64,000 nt of DNA from Peribacillus alkalitolerans (GTDB lineage Bacteria > Bacillota > Bacilli > Bacillales > DSM-1321), in assembly GCF_010882125.1 (NCBI RefSeq), contig NZ_JAAGVZ010000002.1:363476-427475 (forward strand), written 5' to 3'. Shown piece by piece: positions 52,646 through 61,603 of the stretch. The notes below the pieces were generated by a model. The model made no database searches. It had not been told where the DNA came from and was given only the letters and a program-made list of their open reading frames with translations. Numbering within the stretch: position 1 is the first letter of the stretch; the number at the start of each line of letters is the position of its first letter. The position numbers and the translations under genes are program-made.

Positions 52646-53071
52646 ATGGAAACATCTCAAAAAGTTACAGTACAAACGACAGTTCAAGCACCAGTAGAAA
52701 AGGTATGGGAATTTTGGACAGAGCCAACTCATATTACAAAATGGAACACTGCTTCTGAAGAATGGCATACACCAATTGCTGAGAACGATTTACAAGTAGG
52801 TGGGAAATTCCATTCACGGATGGAAGCCAAAGATGGCAGTTTTGGTTTCGATTTTGGTGGAATTTATGATGAAGTGAAATTACATGAGGTTATTGCTTAT
52901 ACACTGGGAGATGGAAGAAAAGTTAAAATTCTCTTTAAAGGTCAAGATAACGTAACCGAAATTATAGAAACTTTTGATGCTGAAACTGCGAATCCAGTTG
53001 AGCTACAAAAACAAGGATGGCAGGCGATTCTAGATAATTTTAAAAAATATACAGAGAAAACACCTCTTTAA
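52646..53071 (+). CDS. SRPBCC (AHSA1-like) domain protein
   Basis: The 141-residue protein shows the typical start VQAPVEKVWEFWTEPTHITK (about residues 12-31), the middle GGKFHSRMEAKDGSFGFDFGG and the final helix QGWQAILDNFKKYTE of the AHSA1/polyketide-cyclase (START-like) fold, which holds a hydrophobic pocket. It probably binds a small ligand. GAGGCGG precedes the ATG. A terminator follows directly. Confidence 0.88.
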   Translation: METSQKVTVQTTVQAPVEKVWEFWTEPTHITKWNTASEEWHTPIAENDLQVGGKFHSRMEAKDGSFGFDFGGIYDEVKLHEVIAYTLGDGRKVKILFKGQDNVTEIIETFDAETANPVELQKQGWQAILDNFKKYTEKTPL

Positions 53072-53091
53072 TTAAAGAGTTGCTCTAGTTA

Positions 53092-53132
53092 GGTGGCGAG
53101 TATCCATTAACAACGGATACCGCCATTTTTTA
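53092..53132 (+). terminator. Terminator of the SRPBCC gene
   Basis: GGTGGCG-GTATCC pairs with GGATAC-CGCCAT around a nine-base loop, followed by TTTTTTATT. It is 20 bases after the stop. Confidence 0.9.
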
Positions 53133-53162
53133 TTACGATTATCACTAAAGTTCTTACTATAA

Positions 53163-53213
53163 TAAAAAAACTACACCCTAACTGTTAGTCGAAACTAACA
53201 ATTGAGGTGCAGT
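53163..53213 (-). terminator. Terminator of the sstT gene
   Basis: ACTACACC/GGTGCAGT outer and TGTTAG/CTAACA inner stems, 13 bases after the sstT stop, followed by TTTTTTT on the minus strand. Confidence 0.88.
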
Positions 53214-53225
53214 TCAGATTAATCA

Positions 53226-54464
53226 TTAAGCTGCTTTTTGAATATTGATATTTTTACCTTTTTTGCGCCATTCCTTATACTCCGCTGTAGCTGTGAAAAG
53301 TACGTCTGTAGATGAGTTAAGTGCTGTTTCAAAAGAGTCTTGTAAAACTCCAATGATAAAGCCGACACCTACTACCTGCATCGCAACGTCAGCTGGGATA
53401 CCGAATAAGCTACATGCTAAAGGTATCAGTAGTAAAGATCCGCCAGCAACCCCTGAAGCACCACATGCACATATCGCTGACACGATGCTAAGTAGGAATG
53501 CTGTAGGAAGGTCGACCTCAATTCCAAGTGTATGAACTGCTGCCAGTGTTAAAACAGAAATGGTTACAGCGGCACCAGCCATATTGATCGTTGCACCTAA
53601 CGGAATGGATACTGAATAACTATCCTTATTCAACCCTAGGTTTTCACATAATTTCATATTCACAGGAATGTTTGAAGCTGAGCTACGTGTAAAGAATGCT
53701 GTAATTCCGCTTTCCTTTAAGCACTTGAATACAAGAGGGTAAGGATTTTGACGAATATATGCGTATACAATGATTGGATTAACAACAAGTGCCACAAGTA
53801 ACATACAGCCAATTAAAACAACCAGTAATTTACCATAGCTTAATAACGAATCAATTCCATTTGTAGTAATAGACTCAAATACTAGACCCATAATTCCTAA
53901 AGGTGCAAACTTAATTACCCATGTAACGATTTTAGATACAGCATCTGAAAAATTAGAAATCAAAGTTTTAGTCGTATCAGACGCATTTTTCAATGCCAAT
54001 CCAAGTAGAATAGCCCAAGCTAAAATTCCGATATAGTTCGCATTAAACAGTGCTTTTACTGGGTTATCAACTACGTTTAAAAGTAATGATTTAAGAACCT
54101 CTACAACCCCACCAGGAGCCGTGAAACCTTCAGCACCCTTTGCAAGAGTTAAGCCTACAGGAAAAATAAAACTTATAATAACGGCGATTAATCCAGCTAA
54201 AAAGGTTCCTAATAGATATAGGACGATAATAGATTTCATATTCGTTTGGTTACCACTCTTGTGCTGGGCAATAGCTGACATTACCAAGAAAAGTACCAAT
54301 ACAGGTGCGATAGCTTTTAATGCTCCGACAAATAATGAACCAAAAATGACAACAGGTTTTGCTAAATCCGGGATCGATACAGCTAAGATAATACCAATAA
54401 TCAAACCAATAATAATTTGTTTTACTAGACTCATTTGAGTCCATGTCCTCAGTATACTTTTCAT
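53226..54464 (-). CDS. sstT: Serine/threonine:Na+ symporter SstT
   Basis: SstT imports serine and threonine with Na+. The 412-residue protein matches the DAACS family, with [20 protein letters not shown] at residues 13-32, [19 protein letters not shown] near 53-71 and the serine-rich [14 protein letters not shown] near 260, plus [13 protein letters not shown] near 290. Its length is exactly that of SstT-type proteins. GGGGGAA precedes the ATG. It is followed by its own terminator. No T-box or other riboswitch motif was recognised upstream. Confidence 0.95.
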   Translation of the reverse strand: MKSILRTWTQMSLVKQIIIGLIIGIILAVSIPDLAKPVVIFGSLFVGALKAIAPVLVLFLVMSAIAQHKSGNQTNMKSIIVLYLLGTFLAGLIAVIISFIFPVGLTLAKGAEGFTAPGGVVEVLKSLLLNVVDNPVKALFNANYIGILAWAILLGLALKNASDTTKTLISNFSDAVSKIVTWVIKFAPLGIMGLVFESITTNGIDSLLSYGKLLVVLIGCMLLVALVVNPIIVYAYIRQNPYPLVFKCLKESGITAFFTRSSASNIPVNMKLCENLGLNKDSYSVSIPLGATINMAGAAVTISVLTLAAVHTLGIEVDLPTAFLLSIVSAICACGASGVAGGSLLLIPLACSLFGIPADVAMQVVGVGFIIGVLQDSFETALNSSTDVLFTATAEYKEWRKKGKNINIQKAA

Positions 54465-54962
54465 AGATGTTCCCCCACTAGTTAAAGATTTATGTAACCT
54501 TGCTAATTTCGAGCACCTTCGATAGAATTAAGTCTACTATTCAAATCGAATAATAAATGACTTTATGAAATAACGCCCCACCTCACTCCTAGTATTTTTC
54601 CTACAACGATGCTTTATCAGTGTCTTTTTAAGGGTAATTCTTTTAGCGGTCAAATTTCTTGATGATATGTTTCTATGATGGTTGACCCCCCATCTCATTC
54701 CACTCAGCAAAGACAACTGTATTTCTATTAAATAGTATTATAATGAGTATTTTGATATATTACAATATCAATATTTATATTTTGATATAGAACACCTTTA
54801 AATTATATCGAAGATTAATGAGACAAACACCCGTACAGCAGCTTTTTCTACTTTAAAAAAATATTATTTCAAATGCAAAAAGAAATTTTTTATGAATTCA
54901 AATCTTAAATTGTAATAGCACAGTAAACGTAAAAAAAGAAAGACAGATAAATCCGCCTTTCT
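54465..54962. other. AT-rich upstream region of sstT
   Basis: No gene. It holds repeated TTTTGATATA at 54753-54762 and 54779-54788 with an inverted TATCAATAT between them; this may be a regulatory site. A weak hairpin near 54937-54965 follows the MmcQ-like gene. Confidence 0.4.
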
Positions 54963-55334
54963 TCATTTCTTATGTAACTCCATCCAATTTTTAACCAAAC
55001 GCTTAGGTGCCGCACGTAAATAGGCTTCTTGAATTAGATCGGTTAATTCATCCCAGACTTTCCCGTCGGGATTTTGAATAGATACCCAACCGTGATGCCC
55101 TATGTATGGGGTTTTGGAAAAATGCTCTCTTTGAAGCAATATTGATTGTGTTTCCCTATCTGACTTGAACGACAAGCTGAATCCTTTTTCGCTTTCACCT
55201 GATATCACAAAGGATTTTCCATTTATCTTAAAAGTTTTGTGGCCAAAACCGTCGACAACCTCAACCGCTTCAGGCAGTGCAAGACAGATATTGCGTAGCT
55301 TTTCAAGCATGCCTGCCGTGTCTTGTATTTTCAT
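54963..55334 (-). CDS. MmcQ/YjbR-family DNA-binding protein
   Basis: The 123-residue protein matches the MmcQ/YjbR fold (CyaY-like, putatively DNA-binding). Typical features are LPEAVEVVDGFGHKTFKINGK (about residues 20-40), SLSFKSDRE, YIGHHGWVSI and the terminal SYxLxAPKR-like YLRAAPKRLVKNW. Its role is not well established. It begins 12 bases after the VOC-family gene and likely shares its transcript. Confidence 0.9.
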   Translation of the reverse strand: MKIQDTAGMLEKLRNICLALPEAVEVVDGFGHKTFKINGKSFVISGESEKGFSLSFKSDRETQSILLQREHFSKTPYIGHHGWVSIQNPDGKVWDELTDLIQEAYLRAAPKRLVKNWMELHKK

Positions 55335-55346
55335 CTTTTATTCCTT

Positions 55347-55742
55347 TTATTTCGCATTGGTATCAGGTTGATGAATTCCAATAATATTGCCTTCAGTATC
55401 AATATAGTATCCTTGCCACGCCATTCCAGGCAGGGCAAATTTGGCCATTGCCACCTTGCCTCCATTCTCAAGAATTTTAGCTTCGGTAACATCGTAATCT
55501 TCCACACCCATTGTACAAGCAAATCCATTTATAGCTTGGTTTGGTTCAGGTGCAGCACCTTGCCTTTGCATCAAAGCTCCATTGATCCCCATTTCATTCT
55601 CATCGCCAGTCACTGCTCCAAAGTAAGGCATACCTGCAAACTCACTCCAATCTTGGAATGACCATCCGAATACCTCTCCATAAAACTTCTTTGCCCGCTC
55701 CATGTCACTCACATGAACTTCGAAATGAACTAATCTTCCCAT
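55347..55742 (-). CDS. VOC-family (glyoxalase-like) protein
   Basis: The 131-residue protein has one VOC half-domain pair: VHFEVHVSDMERAKKFYGEV at residues 4-23 (first His/Glu position), and a second half ending YYIDTEGNIIGIHQPD. It is close to glyoxalase/bleomycin-resistance-like proteins and may bind a metal and a small substrate, but the reaction is unknown. AGGAGG seven bases before the ATG supports the start. It is the first gene of a two-gene unit with the MmcQ-like gene. Confidence 0.9.
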   Translation of the reverse strand: MGRLVHFEVHVSDMERAKKFYGEVFGWSFQDWSEFAGMPYFGAVTGDENEMGINGALMQRQGAAPEPNQAINGFACTMGVEDYDVTEAKILENGGKVAMAKFALPGMAWQGYYIDTEGNIIGIHQPDTNAK

Positions 55743-56055
55743 AAGTGCCTCCTAGTAATTAAAGAATTAACTATTAACTTTAATCATTCTTGTGTAATCG
55801 CTTACATATGTCTATTTATTATTATAACGGGTATGGATATAAATTCAAATTATTTAAGAATATAGTATTTTATTGATCGCACTATTTGTTTCCACAGAAT
55901 TACTTACCTTCCGAATCTATCTTCTATAATATTCCTAGATACTATTTTCTCCTCCGTTTTGTATAAAGGACTTTTTCAGTATTTCTAATAAGAATTTTAG
56001 TTGAGCTGTCATCTTATTCTCTTAAAATACTTAACCAATATTTTGTATAAAATGG
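55743..56055. other. AT-rich intergenic region
   Basis: It contains the promoter side of the VOC-MmcQ unit and nothing else recognised. The S8 protease terminator follows. Confidence 0.4.
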
Positions 56056-56092
56056 AAAAAAGGGAGAGATGCAGAAGCATTCCTCCCTTTTA
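56056..56092 (-). terminator. Terminator of the large S8 protease gene
   Basis: AAAAGGGAG/CTCCCTTTT with an inner GATGC/GCAT pairing, 14 bases after the protease stop, then TTTTTTCC on the minus strand. Confidence 0.93.
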
Positions 56093-56105
56093 TCAACATC
56101 CCTTG

Positions 56106-59100
56106 TTATTGTTTCGGCTCAAGGCCGACAAGACGCAGGAAGTATGCTAAATCTTTCTTGCCATTGCCGAGTGATTCTTTTGGCTGCTTTTTAGCAGGTG
56201 CATCTGGCCCCTTCGTTAAGAAGTTTTTCTCAACGAAACGAATATCGGTTTCATTCACCACGCCGTCCTGATTGAGATCTTGCGGCACGATCGATGAATC
56301 ATTCGTACCATAGGCTTCTGCGATACTTTGTATATCGAGAATATCAATCATGCTGTCACCATTCACGTCCCCCGCAAGACCTTTACCACCTAATCTAAAA
56401 TGTTGCCCGCGCATCTCACCGTTTACAGAATATCCAGGAATGAATTTCTTCATCACTTTCAGATGTCCCGGTACATCAATAACAACTGTGTATGCTTCCG
56501 TAGAAGCTGGGATACCATGAATGGTGTAGAATCCTCTATTATCAATTGTTGCTTGATATTTTATACCGCTAGGGGACATCACATACATTTGAGCACCGAT
56601 TTTTGTATAATCACCTGTTAGCAAAGAACCGTCATTTCTCAAAAATGCTTCAGGTAGGATAGCACCCTGCACTCTGGAATGCGTTGGAATAAAGTTAAAA
56701 CTTTCCGTATTGTAAAAAGGAATGGCAGTAGCGGCTGTTTGTCCCGCTTTCATATAAGACGCCTGTAGTACATTTAAACTGGTAACATTATCGTAAAATG
56801 CATCACTAAATACTTTGAACGTAACATCAAGGAAAGGCAGATCGCCGTCCATACCGCTAAATGCATTCCCTTTCATAGATGCGCCAACATTCACTGTATT
56901 AGTTTGAGCTCCTTCAGTCAGCACAGGTTCTTGCAGCGATACCTCCAAGCCTTTTTCCATCGCATACTCATTTGCCGCACTGTTCAGCTTCACATTCTCA
57001 AACTTAAACAGATAATTCTTGAATTCGACTTGGAATTCCCCAGATACAAGCTGCTTCGCATTATTGAGGCTAAGTGTCATTGTTACAGTATCACCGATTT
57101 TTACATCTTTCTTATCATAACTAGAAGTCGTATATTCCGTGCCTTCTTTTACGAAGACATAGTGTTGTTTACCCATTGCCGTTGCAATATCAGACGTAGT
57201 CAAAGTCAGCTTTAGAGGCTTCGTTGCAATATCATTTGCCTCAACTCCGAATTTTACATCTCCATTCGCTTGTATTGGGAAGTACCCATTTATGAATGAA
57301 GAGTTTGCAGAGTAACCCATGCTGTTGGAGGATTGGTCAACGTTCAAGCCTTTGGATTGTAATACGTCCACTGTCTCATCCTTAGCTGTTCCATGCAGCC
57401 ATACCGCTTTTTGTCCATCCTCTACTGTAAACATGGAGTCATTAACCTCGATTACACCCGGTTTTTTATCCATATTTACTTCCGGTGCTGTATTGTCCAC
57501 AATAAGCGGATTATCTGCAACATATGATTTCCCTTCCTCATCGTGCCCAATCATTTCCAGTATATAATCGCCTGCTGGAAGCTTCACGGGAAGATCGCCA
57601 ATTGGCTTAGAAGGATCGTTTGTAAATGGATAGACAGTACCGGGGAATGCTCCTGGAAGATAAGTTTCTCTGTCCGTTACCAACTTACTAGTGTTCGCTG
57701 TTCCCACAAAACCTACAGCTTTCCCTGTTTTACTGTCCTTAACAAGCACATCGATTGTTTTCATTGGGCTATTCAACTTAATTATTCCGTGAACCGTAGA
57801 GCTTAAACCTTGCCAGAAAGGCGTCGTATTTGTCACGGATGGACTGCTCGTTTTCACATAATCAAACCCCTTTTCCGTCACCATGACAGCGAATGGGATT
57901 TGATACGTTTCGGCTGGATTGTTCGCATTGGTCACATGAATATACCCTTCATATCTTCCTGTCACAGCACTGGTTGGAATCGTCATTTTTGGCTGAAACT
58001 CCTGTTCTTGGCTGCTTCCCACTGTAATCGATGAAGGCACAGCTACTTTTACGCCGTTCTTCACTGCGTCTTGAATGCCTTTACGCTCGCCATGATACTC
58101 CACTTCTAGGTTAAAAGATTTTTCTTCCAGGCTGTTGTTTTGTACCGTCACCTTTCTACTTGCTTCAATTGGCTGATCACCATTTTTATAATGTTTGCCG
58201 AATGCGATGGAGCCGGTTTGTTCGTCAATTTCTACGATGGTTCCATTTTCGATATTTTTTGTCTTATCCCATACTTTGATAGAAGTATCTGTATGAACCG
58301 CTTGATAGGCATCGATTCGTCCTGCACCTACTTCGTATACAGAATAATCTCCTTTTAGATCATCCGATGTATTCATGAGTGCCGCTTTTACATCGAAAGG
58401 AGTGTATTCCGGATGCTCCTGCAGAATCAATGCTGCTGTACCTGCTGTGTGAGGACTAGCCATAGACGTGCCCGATAAGCGTACATAGGCATTGCCGTAA
58501 TTAATGCCATCTTGCGGATTATTGATATATTCCGGTGCTGTAGAGAAAATCGACACACCTGGAGCGACTACATCCGGCTTAATATCATAATTTCCATTTA
58601 CCGGCCCGCGTGAACTGAAATCTGCTAAATGATCGCCTTCCGTTTTTGTGTTGCTTAACGTTTCAAAGGTGAAAGAACCTTCGCCCAACCCTTTTAACCG
58701 CTCACCATCCGCTTTTGATAGACGGAAAGCCGGGATTAAACCGTCGGCCTCACCTAAGTAGGCAGATATTTGCCCGTCAACATTGTTATACACAATCACT
58801 GCTTTAGCCCCAGCATTTTTAGCATTTTTGATTTTTTCATCAAACGTTATTTCCCCACGCTGAATCAACGCAAGTTTCCCGCTGACATCTTTCCCTTCAA
58901 AATCAGCCGCTTTACCAAGACCTGCATAAACAATTGGTAAGGATTGTCCTTGTAAATCTTCTAACTTATTAGAAAAATCTTTACCCAGCAGCTGTATATT
59001 TTCAAATTTTTCGCCGGAAGCGCTACCATTTAATGTCGGAATCGACATCGAAACATCGCTTGCTCCAACAGAAATGCCAAGAGCTGCTGTTCCCGGAGAA

Positions 59101-60248
59101 CCGAGCGTTTTTTCATTCGGTCCAGCGTTACCAGCGGCAACAACTGTCACCACCCCTGAAAGCATGGCGTTATTTGTCGCAACAGAAGTGGCATATAACG
59201 GATCGTTGGTGTTAGCGCCGAGCGACATATTGATGACATCCATACCATCTGTAATCGCTTGATCGATTCCAGCAAGGATTCCCGCTGAATCTCCCCCTCC
59301 CCAAGGTCCTAATACTCTATAAGCATATAAATCTACTTCAGGTGCTACCCCTTTTACAGCGTAATCGACATTGTTTTTCTTCTGTGCTGCTATCGTCCCC
59401 GCGACATGTGTCCCGTGGTTTGTGTAATACACTAAACCAGGATATTCTGGCTTGCCAGCATTGATCCAATCCTCGTATGTCGTTTCCATTGGGTCTGCAT
59501 CATTATCGATAAAATCATATCCGCCTTTAAAAGCATCTTTTAAATCTGGATGATTGTAGTCAATACCTGTATCAAGGACACCGACTTTAATCCCTTTACC
59601 GGTGATGTTCTCGGCATGCAGCTTGTCCACGCCAATTTGCGGAATACTGTCCGCCATTTTTGGATCGATCGCTTCTTTTGTTTTTACCGGTGGTTCAACT
59701 TTTACTTCGTAATCTTTAAAAATACGATTAACTACTCCTGATTCAAGCAAATCCTGCACGGCCACAGCAGGAAGCGTCATCGCTACACCGTTGATGGCAT
59801 TTTTATACTCTCTTGTGATGTTTACATCTTCTGCTTTGTAATTGGTTACGTTTTTCTGTGATTTTAATAATTGTACATGCTGTTTAAACGTCTTATGAGC
59901 TTCTTCTACTTTTTCACTGGCAGCTTTAGCGGAAAGTTTCGTTCCTTTCGCCGCTTGCTTCATCACTTCAATTTTCGCAGGTGCCTGATTGAATTCCACG
60001 ATGACTTTGACTAATTCCGGACTATTCGTATTAATATCCGGAGAAATCGTAAAGTTAGGTTTTGCATCCAATTGCTCTAATGCCATTCTTTGTTCTGCAG
60101 ATAGACTCTGAAGAATTTCTTCCGCATGATCCACTGGATTCAGCTCATGTGGGCTTTTCGCCAATACGTTAAATGGAGCGCCTTGAGACATCAACAATCC
60201 AACAGCTAACGTTCCTGTAAGGATCTTCCTTATTTTTTTACTCTGCAT
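56106..60248 (-). CDS. Secreted S8 (subtilisin-like, Vpr-type) serine protease with cohesin- and dockerin-like tail
   Basis: The 1380-residue protein has a signal peptide (residues 1-30), an I9 propeptide (about 80-183), the S8 catalytic domain with Asp226 (VLDTGID), His278 (NHGTHVAG) and Ser595 (SGTSMASPH), an inserted PA domain (about 435-525) and Fn3-type regions. Near 1045-1190 a beta-rich block starting DVKIGDTVTMTLSLNNAKQ looks like a cohesin domain. The end (about 1290-1350) holds two dockerin-like calcium loops, GDVNGDSMIDILDIQSIAEA and DLNQDGVVNETDIRFVEKNF. It degrades extracellular protein. The tail may hold it in a surface complex. Length is well above the common Vpr length. Confidence 0.92.
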   Translation of the reverse strand: MQSKKIRKILTGTLAVGLLMSQGAPFNVLAKSPHELNPVDHAEEILQSLSAEQRMALEQLDAKPNFTISPDINTNSPELVKVIVEFNQAPAKIEVMKQAAKGTKLSAKAASEKVEEAHKTFKQHVQLLKSQKNVTNYKAEDVNITREYKNAINGVAMTLPAVAVQDLLESGVVNRIFKDYEVKVEPPVKTKEAIDPKMADSIPQIGVDKLHAENITGKGIKVGVLDTGIDYNHPDLKDAFKGGYDFIDNDADPMETTYEDWINAGKPEYPGLVYYTNHGTHVAGTIAAQKKNNVDYAVKGVAPEVDLYAYRVLGPWGGGDSAGILAGIDQAITDGMDVINMSLGANTNDPLYATSVATNNAMLSGVVTVVAAGNAGPNEKTLGSPGTAALGISVGASDVSMSIPTLNGSASGEKFENIQLLGKDFSNKLEDLQGQSLPIVYAGLGKAADFEGKDVSGKLALIQRGEITFDEKIKNAKNAGAKAVIVYNNVDGQISAYLGEADGLIPAFRLSKADGERLKGLGEGSFTFETLSNTKTEGDHLADFSSRGPVNGNYDIKPDVVAPGVSIFSTAPEYINNPQDGINYGNAYVRLSGTSMASPHTAGTAALILQEHPEYTPFDVKAALMNTSDDLKGDYSVYEVGAGRIDAYQAVHTDTSIKVWDKTKNIENGTIVEIDEQTGSIAFGKHYKNGDQPIEASRKVTVQNNSLEEKSFNLEVEYHGERKGIQDAVKNGVKVAVPSSITVGSSQEQEFQPKMTIPTSAVTGRYEGYIHVTNANNPAETYQIPFAVMVTEKGFDYVKTSSPSVTNTTPFWQGLSSTVHGIIKLNSPMKTIDVLVKDSKTGKAVGFVGTANTSKLVTDRETYLPGAFPGTVYPFTNDPSKPIGDLPVKLPAGDYILEMIGHDEEGKSYVADNPLIVDNTAPEVNMDKKPGVIEVNDSMFTVEDGQKAVWLHGTAKDETVDVLQSKGLNVDQSSNSMGYSANSSFINGYFPIQANGDVKFGVEANDIATKPLKLTLTTSDIATAMGKQHYVFVKEGTEYTTSSYDKKDVKIGDTVTMTLSLNNAKQLVSGEFQVEFKNYLFKFENVKLNSAANEYAMEKGLEVSLQEPVLTEGAQTNTVNVGASMKGNAFSGMDGDLPFLDVTFKVFSDAFYDNVTSLNVLQASYMKAGQTAATAIPFYNTESFNFIPTHSRVQGAILPEAFLRNDGSLLTGDYTKIGAQMYVMSPSGIKYQATIDNRGFYTIHGIPASTEAYTVVIDVPGHLKVMKKFIPGYSVNGEMRGQHFRLGGKGLAGDVNGDSMIDILDIQSIAEAYGTNDSSIVPQDLNQDGVVNETDIRFVEKNFLTKGPDAPAKKQPKESLGNGKKDLAYFLRLVGLEPKQ

Positions 60249-60481
60249 ATCGCAACCCCTTATCCTAATTTAATTGCTTATTTAAAAATGAATAAATGAA
60301 GCTAGTAAACTATGTTTCGATAATTATCTTCCCACATTTCTACTTTTCTGAAAATTAATCATAGGGAGTAATTTTTGCTGTTATTGGTTCTATATCAGTA
60401 TATAACAAAGGTACTACTCGTGAACTTTCTATTTAAACATTCATCTTTTGCTAATAGAAATGGCACCAAGCACCGGGTATG

Positions 60482-60513
60482 AAAAAACCCAAGTGAATGA
60501 ACCTCACTTGGGT
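60482..60513 (-). terminator. Terminator behind the S8 remnant
   Basis: ACCCAAGTGA/TCACTTGGGT stem with a seven-base loop, then TTTTTTC on the minus strand. It likely ended the lost protease gene and now may serve the two-component operon upstream. Confidence 0.9.
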
Positions 60514-60516
60514 AGC

Positions 60517-60960
60517 AATCTGCTAATTGTTGGCGAACCGTTACTTGTTTAGGCGTTGTTGTCACTATAAGACCGCCATTTGTCACGATATTTGCTGTAA
60601 TTGTGTTTGTGCCATTTAATGATTTTACTAAACTTCCATGTTTGTCCAGTATATTCACTAAAGTCGCCTAAGTATTTTAGAAGATTACCAGATTGCTCTT
60701 CAACATACAATTCAACCTTATCTAAATTTCGAAAAGCATGGAATGATCCATAGATACCTATATTAATATAGTTTGGTAGTTAAGATCAAAGTTACGTCCT
60801 TTGTAACCCAATGGAGTGCATTCTGAACTATCATTCCAAAACGCCATATATCCTACGAAGGCAGTTTTTCCCAAGATGACGCATCGATATTTCGCAGTTC
60901 ATCCCATTTTCCATAGAAGCCCATATTTGGGATGGGTAAAGATATGGCTTTATCTTGGTC
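60517..60960 (-). pseudogene. Decayed C-terminal part of another S8 protease
   Basis: In several frames interrupted by stops, the minus strand encodes KAISLPIPNMGFYGKWDELR (like the Fn3-type domain of lactocepin/C5a-peptidase proteases), then FRNLDKVELYVEEQSGNLLK and NILDKHGSLVKSLNGTNTIT and ITANIVTNGGLIVTTTPKQV. These fit consecutive parts of a protease C-terminus, but no frame is open throughout. It begins right after the stop of the response regulator gene. Confidence 0.65.
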
Positions 60961-60961
60961 C

Positions 60962-61603
60962 TTAAGAAAACGGCACAAGTTGATTTCGAACGGCATAAAT
61001 GACTGCCTGTGAACGGCTTTTCACATTCAGTTTTTTGAATATCTTATTTATGTGAATTTTGACGGTTTTATCACTGATAAATAATGCTTCAGCGATTTCT
61101 TTGTTGCTAAGACCTTTGACCAATTCAAACAGTATTTCTTTTTCACGCTCTGTCAGCATATTTTCATTTGATTCTAATTTCGTATGCTGGTGATGATATG
61201 TAATTAGCTTTTTGGTCATGCGAGGATGAATAATAGAATCTCCTTGCGATACCATTCGAATGGCCTCCACCACTTCTTCAGATGATGAATCCTTCAATAA
61301 ATAGCCATCTGCACCAGACCGCAGCGCTTCCATTAAGTATTCATCATCTTCAAACATCGTCAGCACAAGAACGCGGCAATTCGGATACTGACTTTTCACG
61401 AGTGCCGTAACCTCAATTCCATTTTTCCCTGGGAGATTGATGTCCATCAAAATACAATCAGGTCTGCACTCCTCTACTTTCTCCAATACCTCATCCCCGG
61501 AAACGGCTTCTCCTACAACTTGGATGTCAGTCTCGAGATCCAATATACTCCGAATTCCATCTCGTAAAACTGTATGATCATCCACTAATAATACTTGAAT
61601 CAT
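60962..61603 (-). CDS. NarL/FixJ-family response regulator
   Basis: The 213-residue regulator has a receiver domain with VDDHTVLRDGI at the start, the phospho-acceptor in CILMDINLPGKNG (near residue 54), and VLTMFEDDEYLMEALRSGADGYLLKD. A LuxR-type helix-turn-helix follows (ELVKGLSNKEIAEALFIS, then DKTVKIHINKIFKKLNVK, about 155-192). GAGGGG precedes the ATG. It overlaps the kinase gene by 26 bases, so translation is probably coupled. It may regulate the exoprotease genes nearby. Confidence 0.95.
   Translation of the reverse strand: MIQVLLVDDHTVLRDGIRSILDLETDIQVVGEAVSGDEVLEKVEECRPDCILMDINLPGKNGIEVTALVKSQYPNCRVLVLTMFEDDEYLMEALRSGADGYLLKDSSSEEVVEAIRMVSQGDSIIHPRMTKKLITYHHQHTKLESNENMLTEREKEILFELVKGLSNKEIAEALFISDKTVKIHINKIFKKLNVKSRSQAVIYAVRNQLVPFS

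Noticed and set aside
53226..54464. Glutamate or dicarboxylate symporter instead of SstT
   Set aside because: The length and the N-terminal and Ser-rich blocks fit the serine/threonine branch better than GltT/DctA.
54465..54830. T-box or other riboswitch in front of sstT
   Set aside because: No AGGGTGG-type T-box motif or antiterminator was found; only short AT repeats are present.
60395..60658. Open frame of 87 codons that looks like a small gene
   Set aside because: It runs through an obvious terminator hairpin and only its first part is protein-like; it is one frame of the decayed S8 protease.
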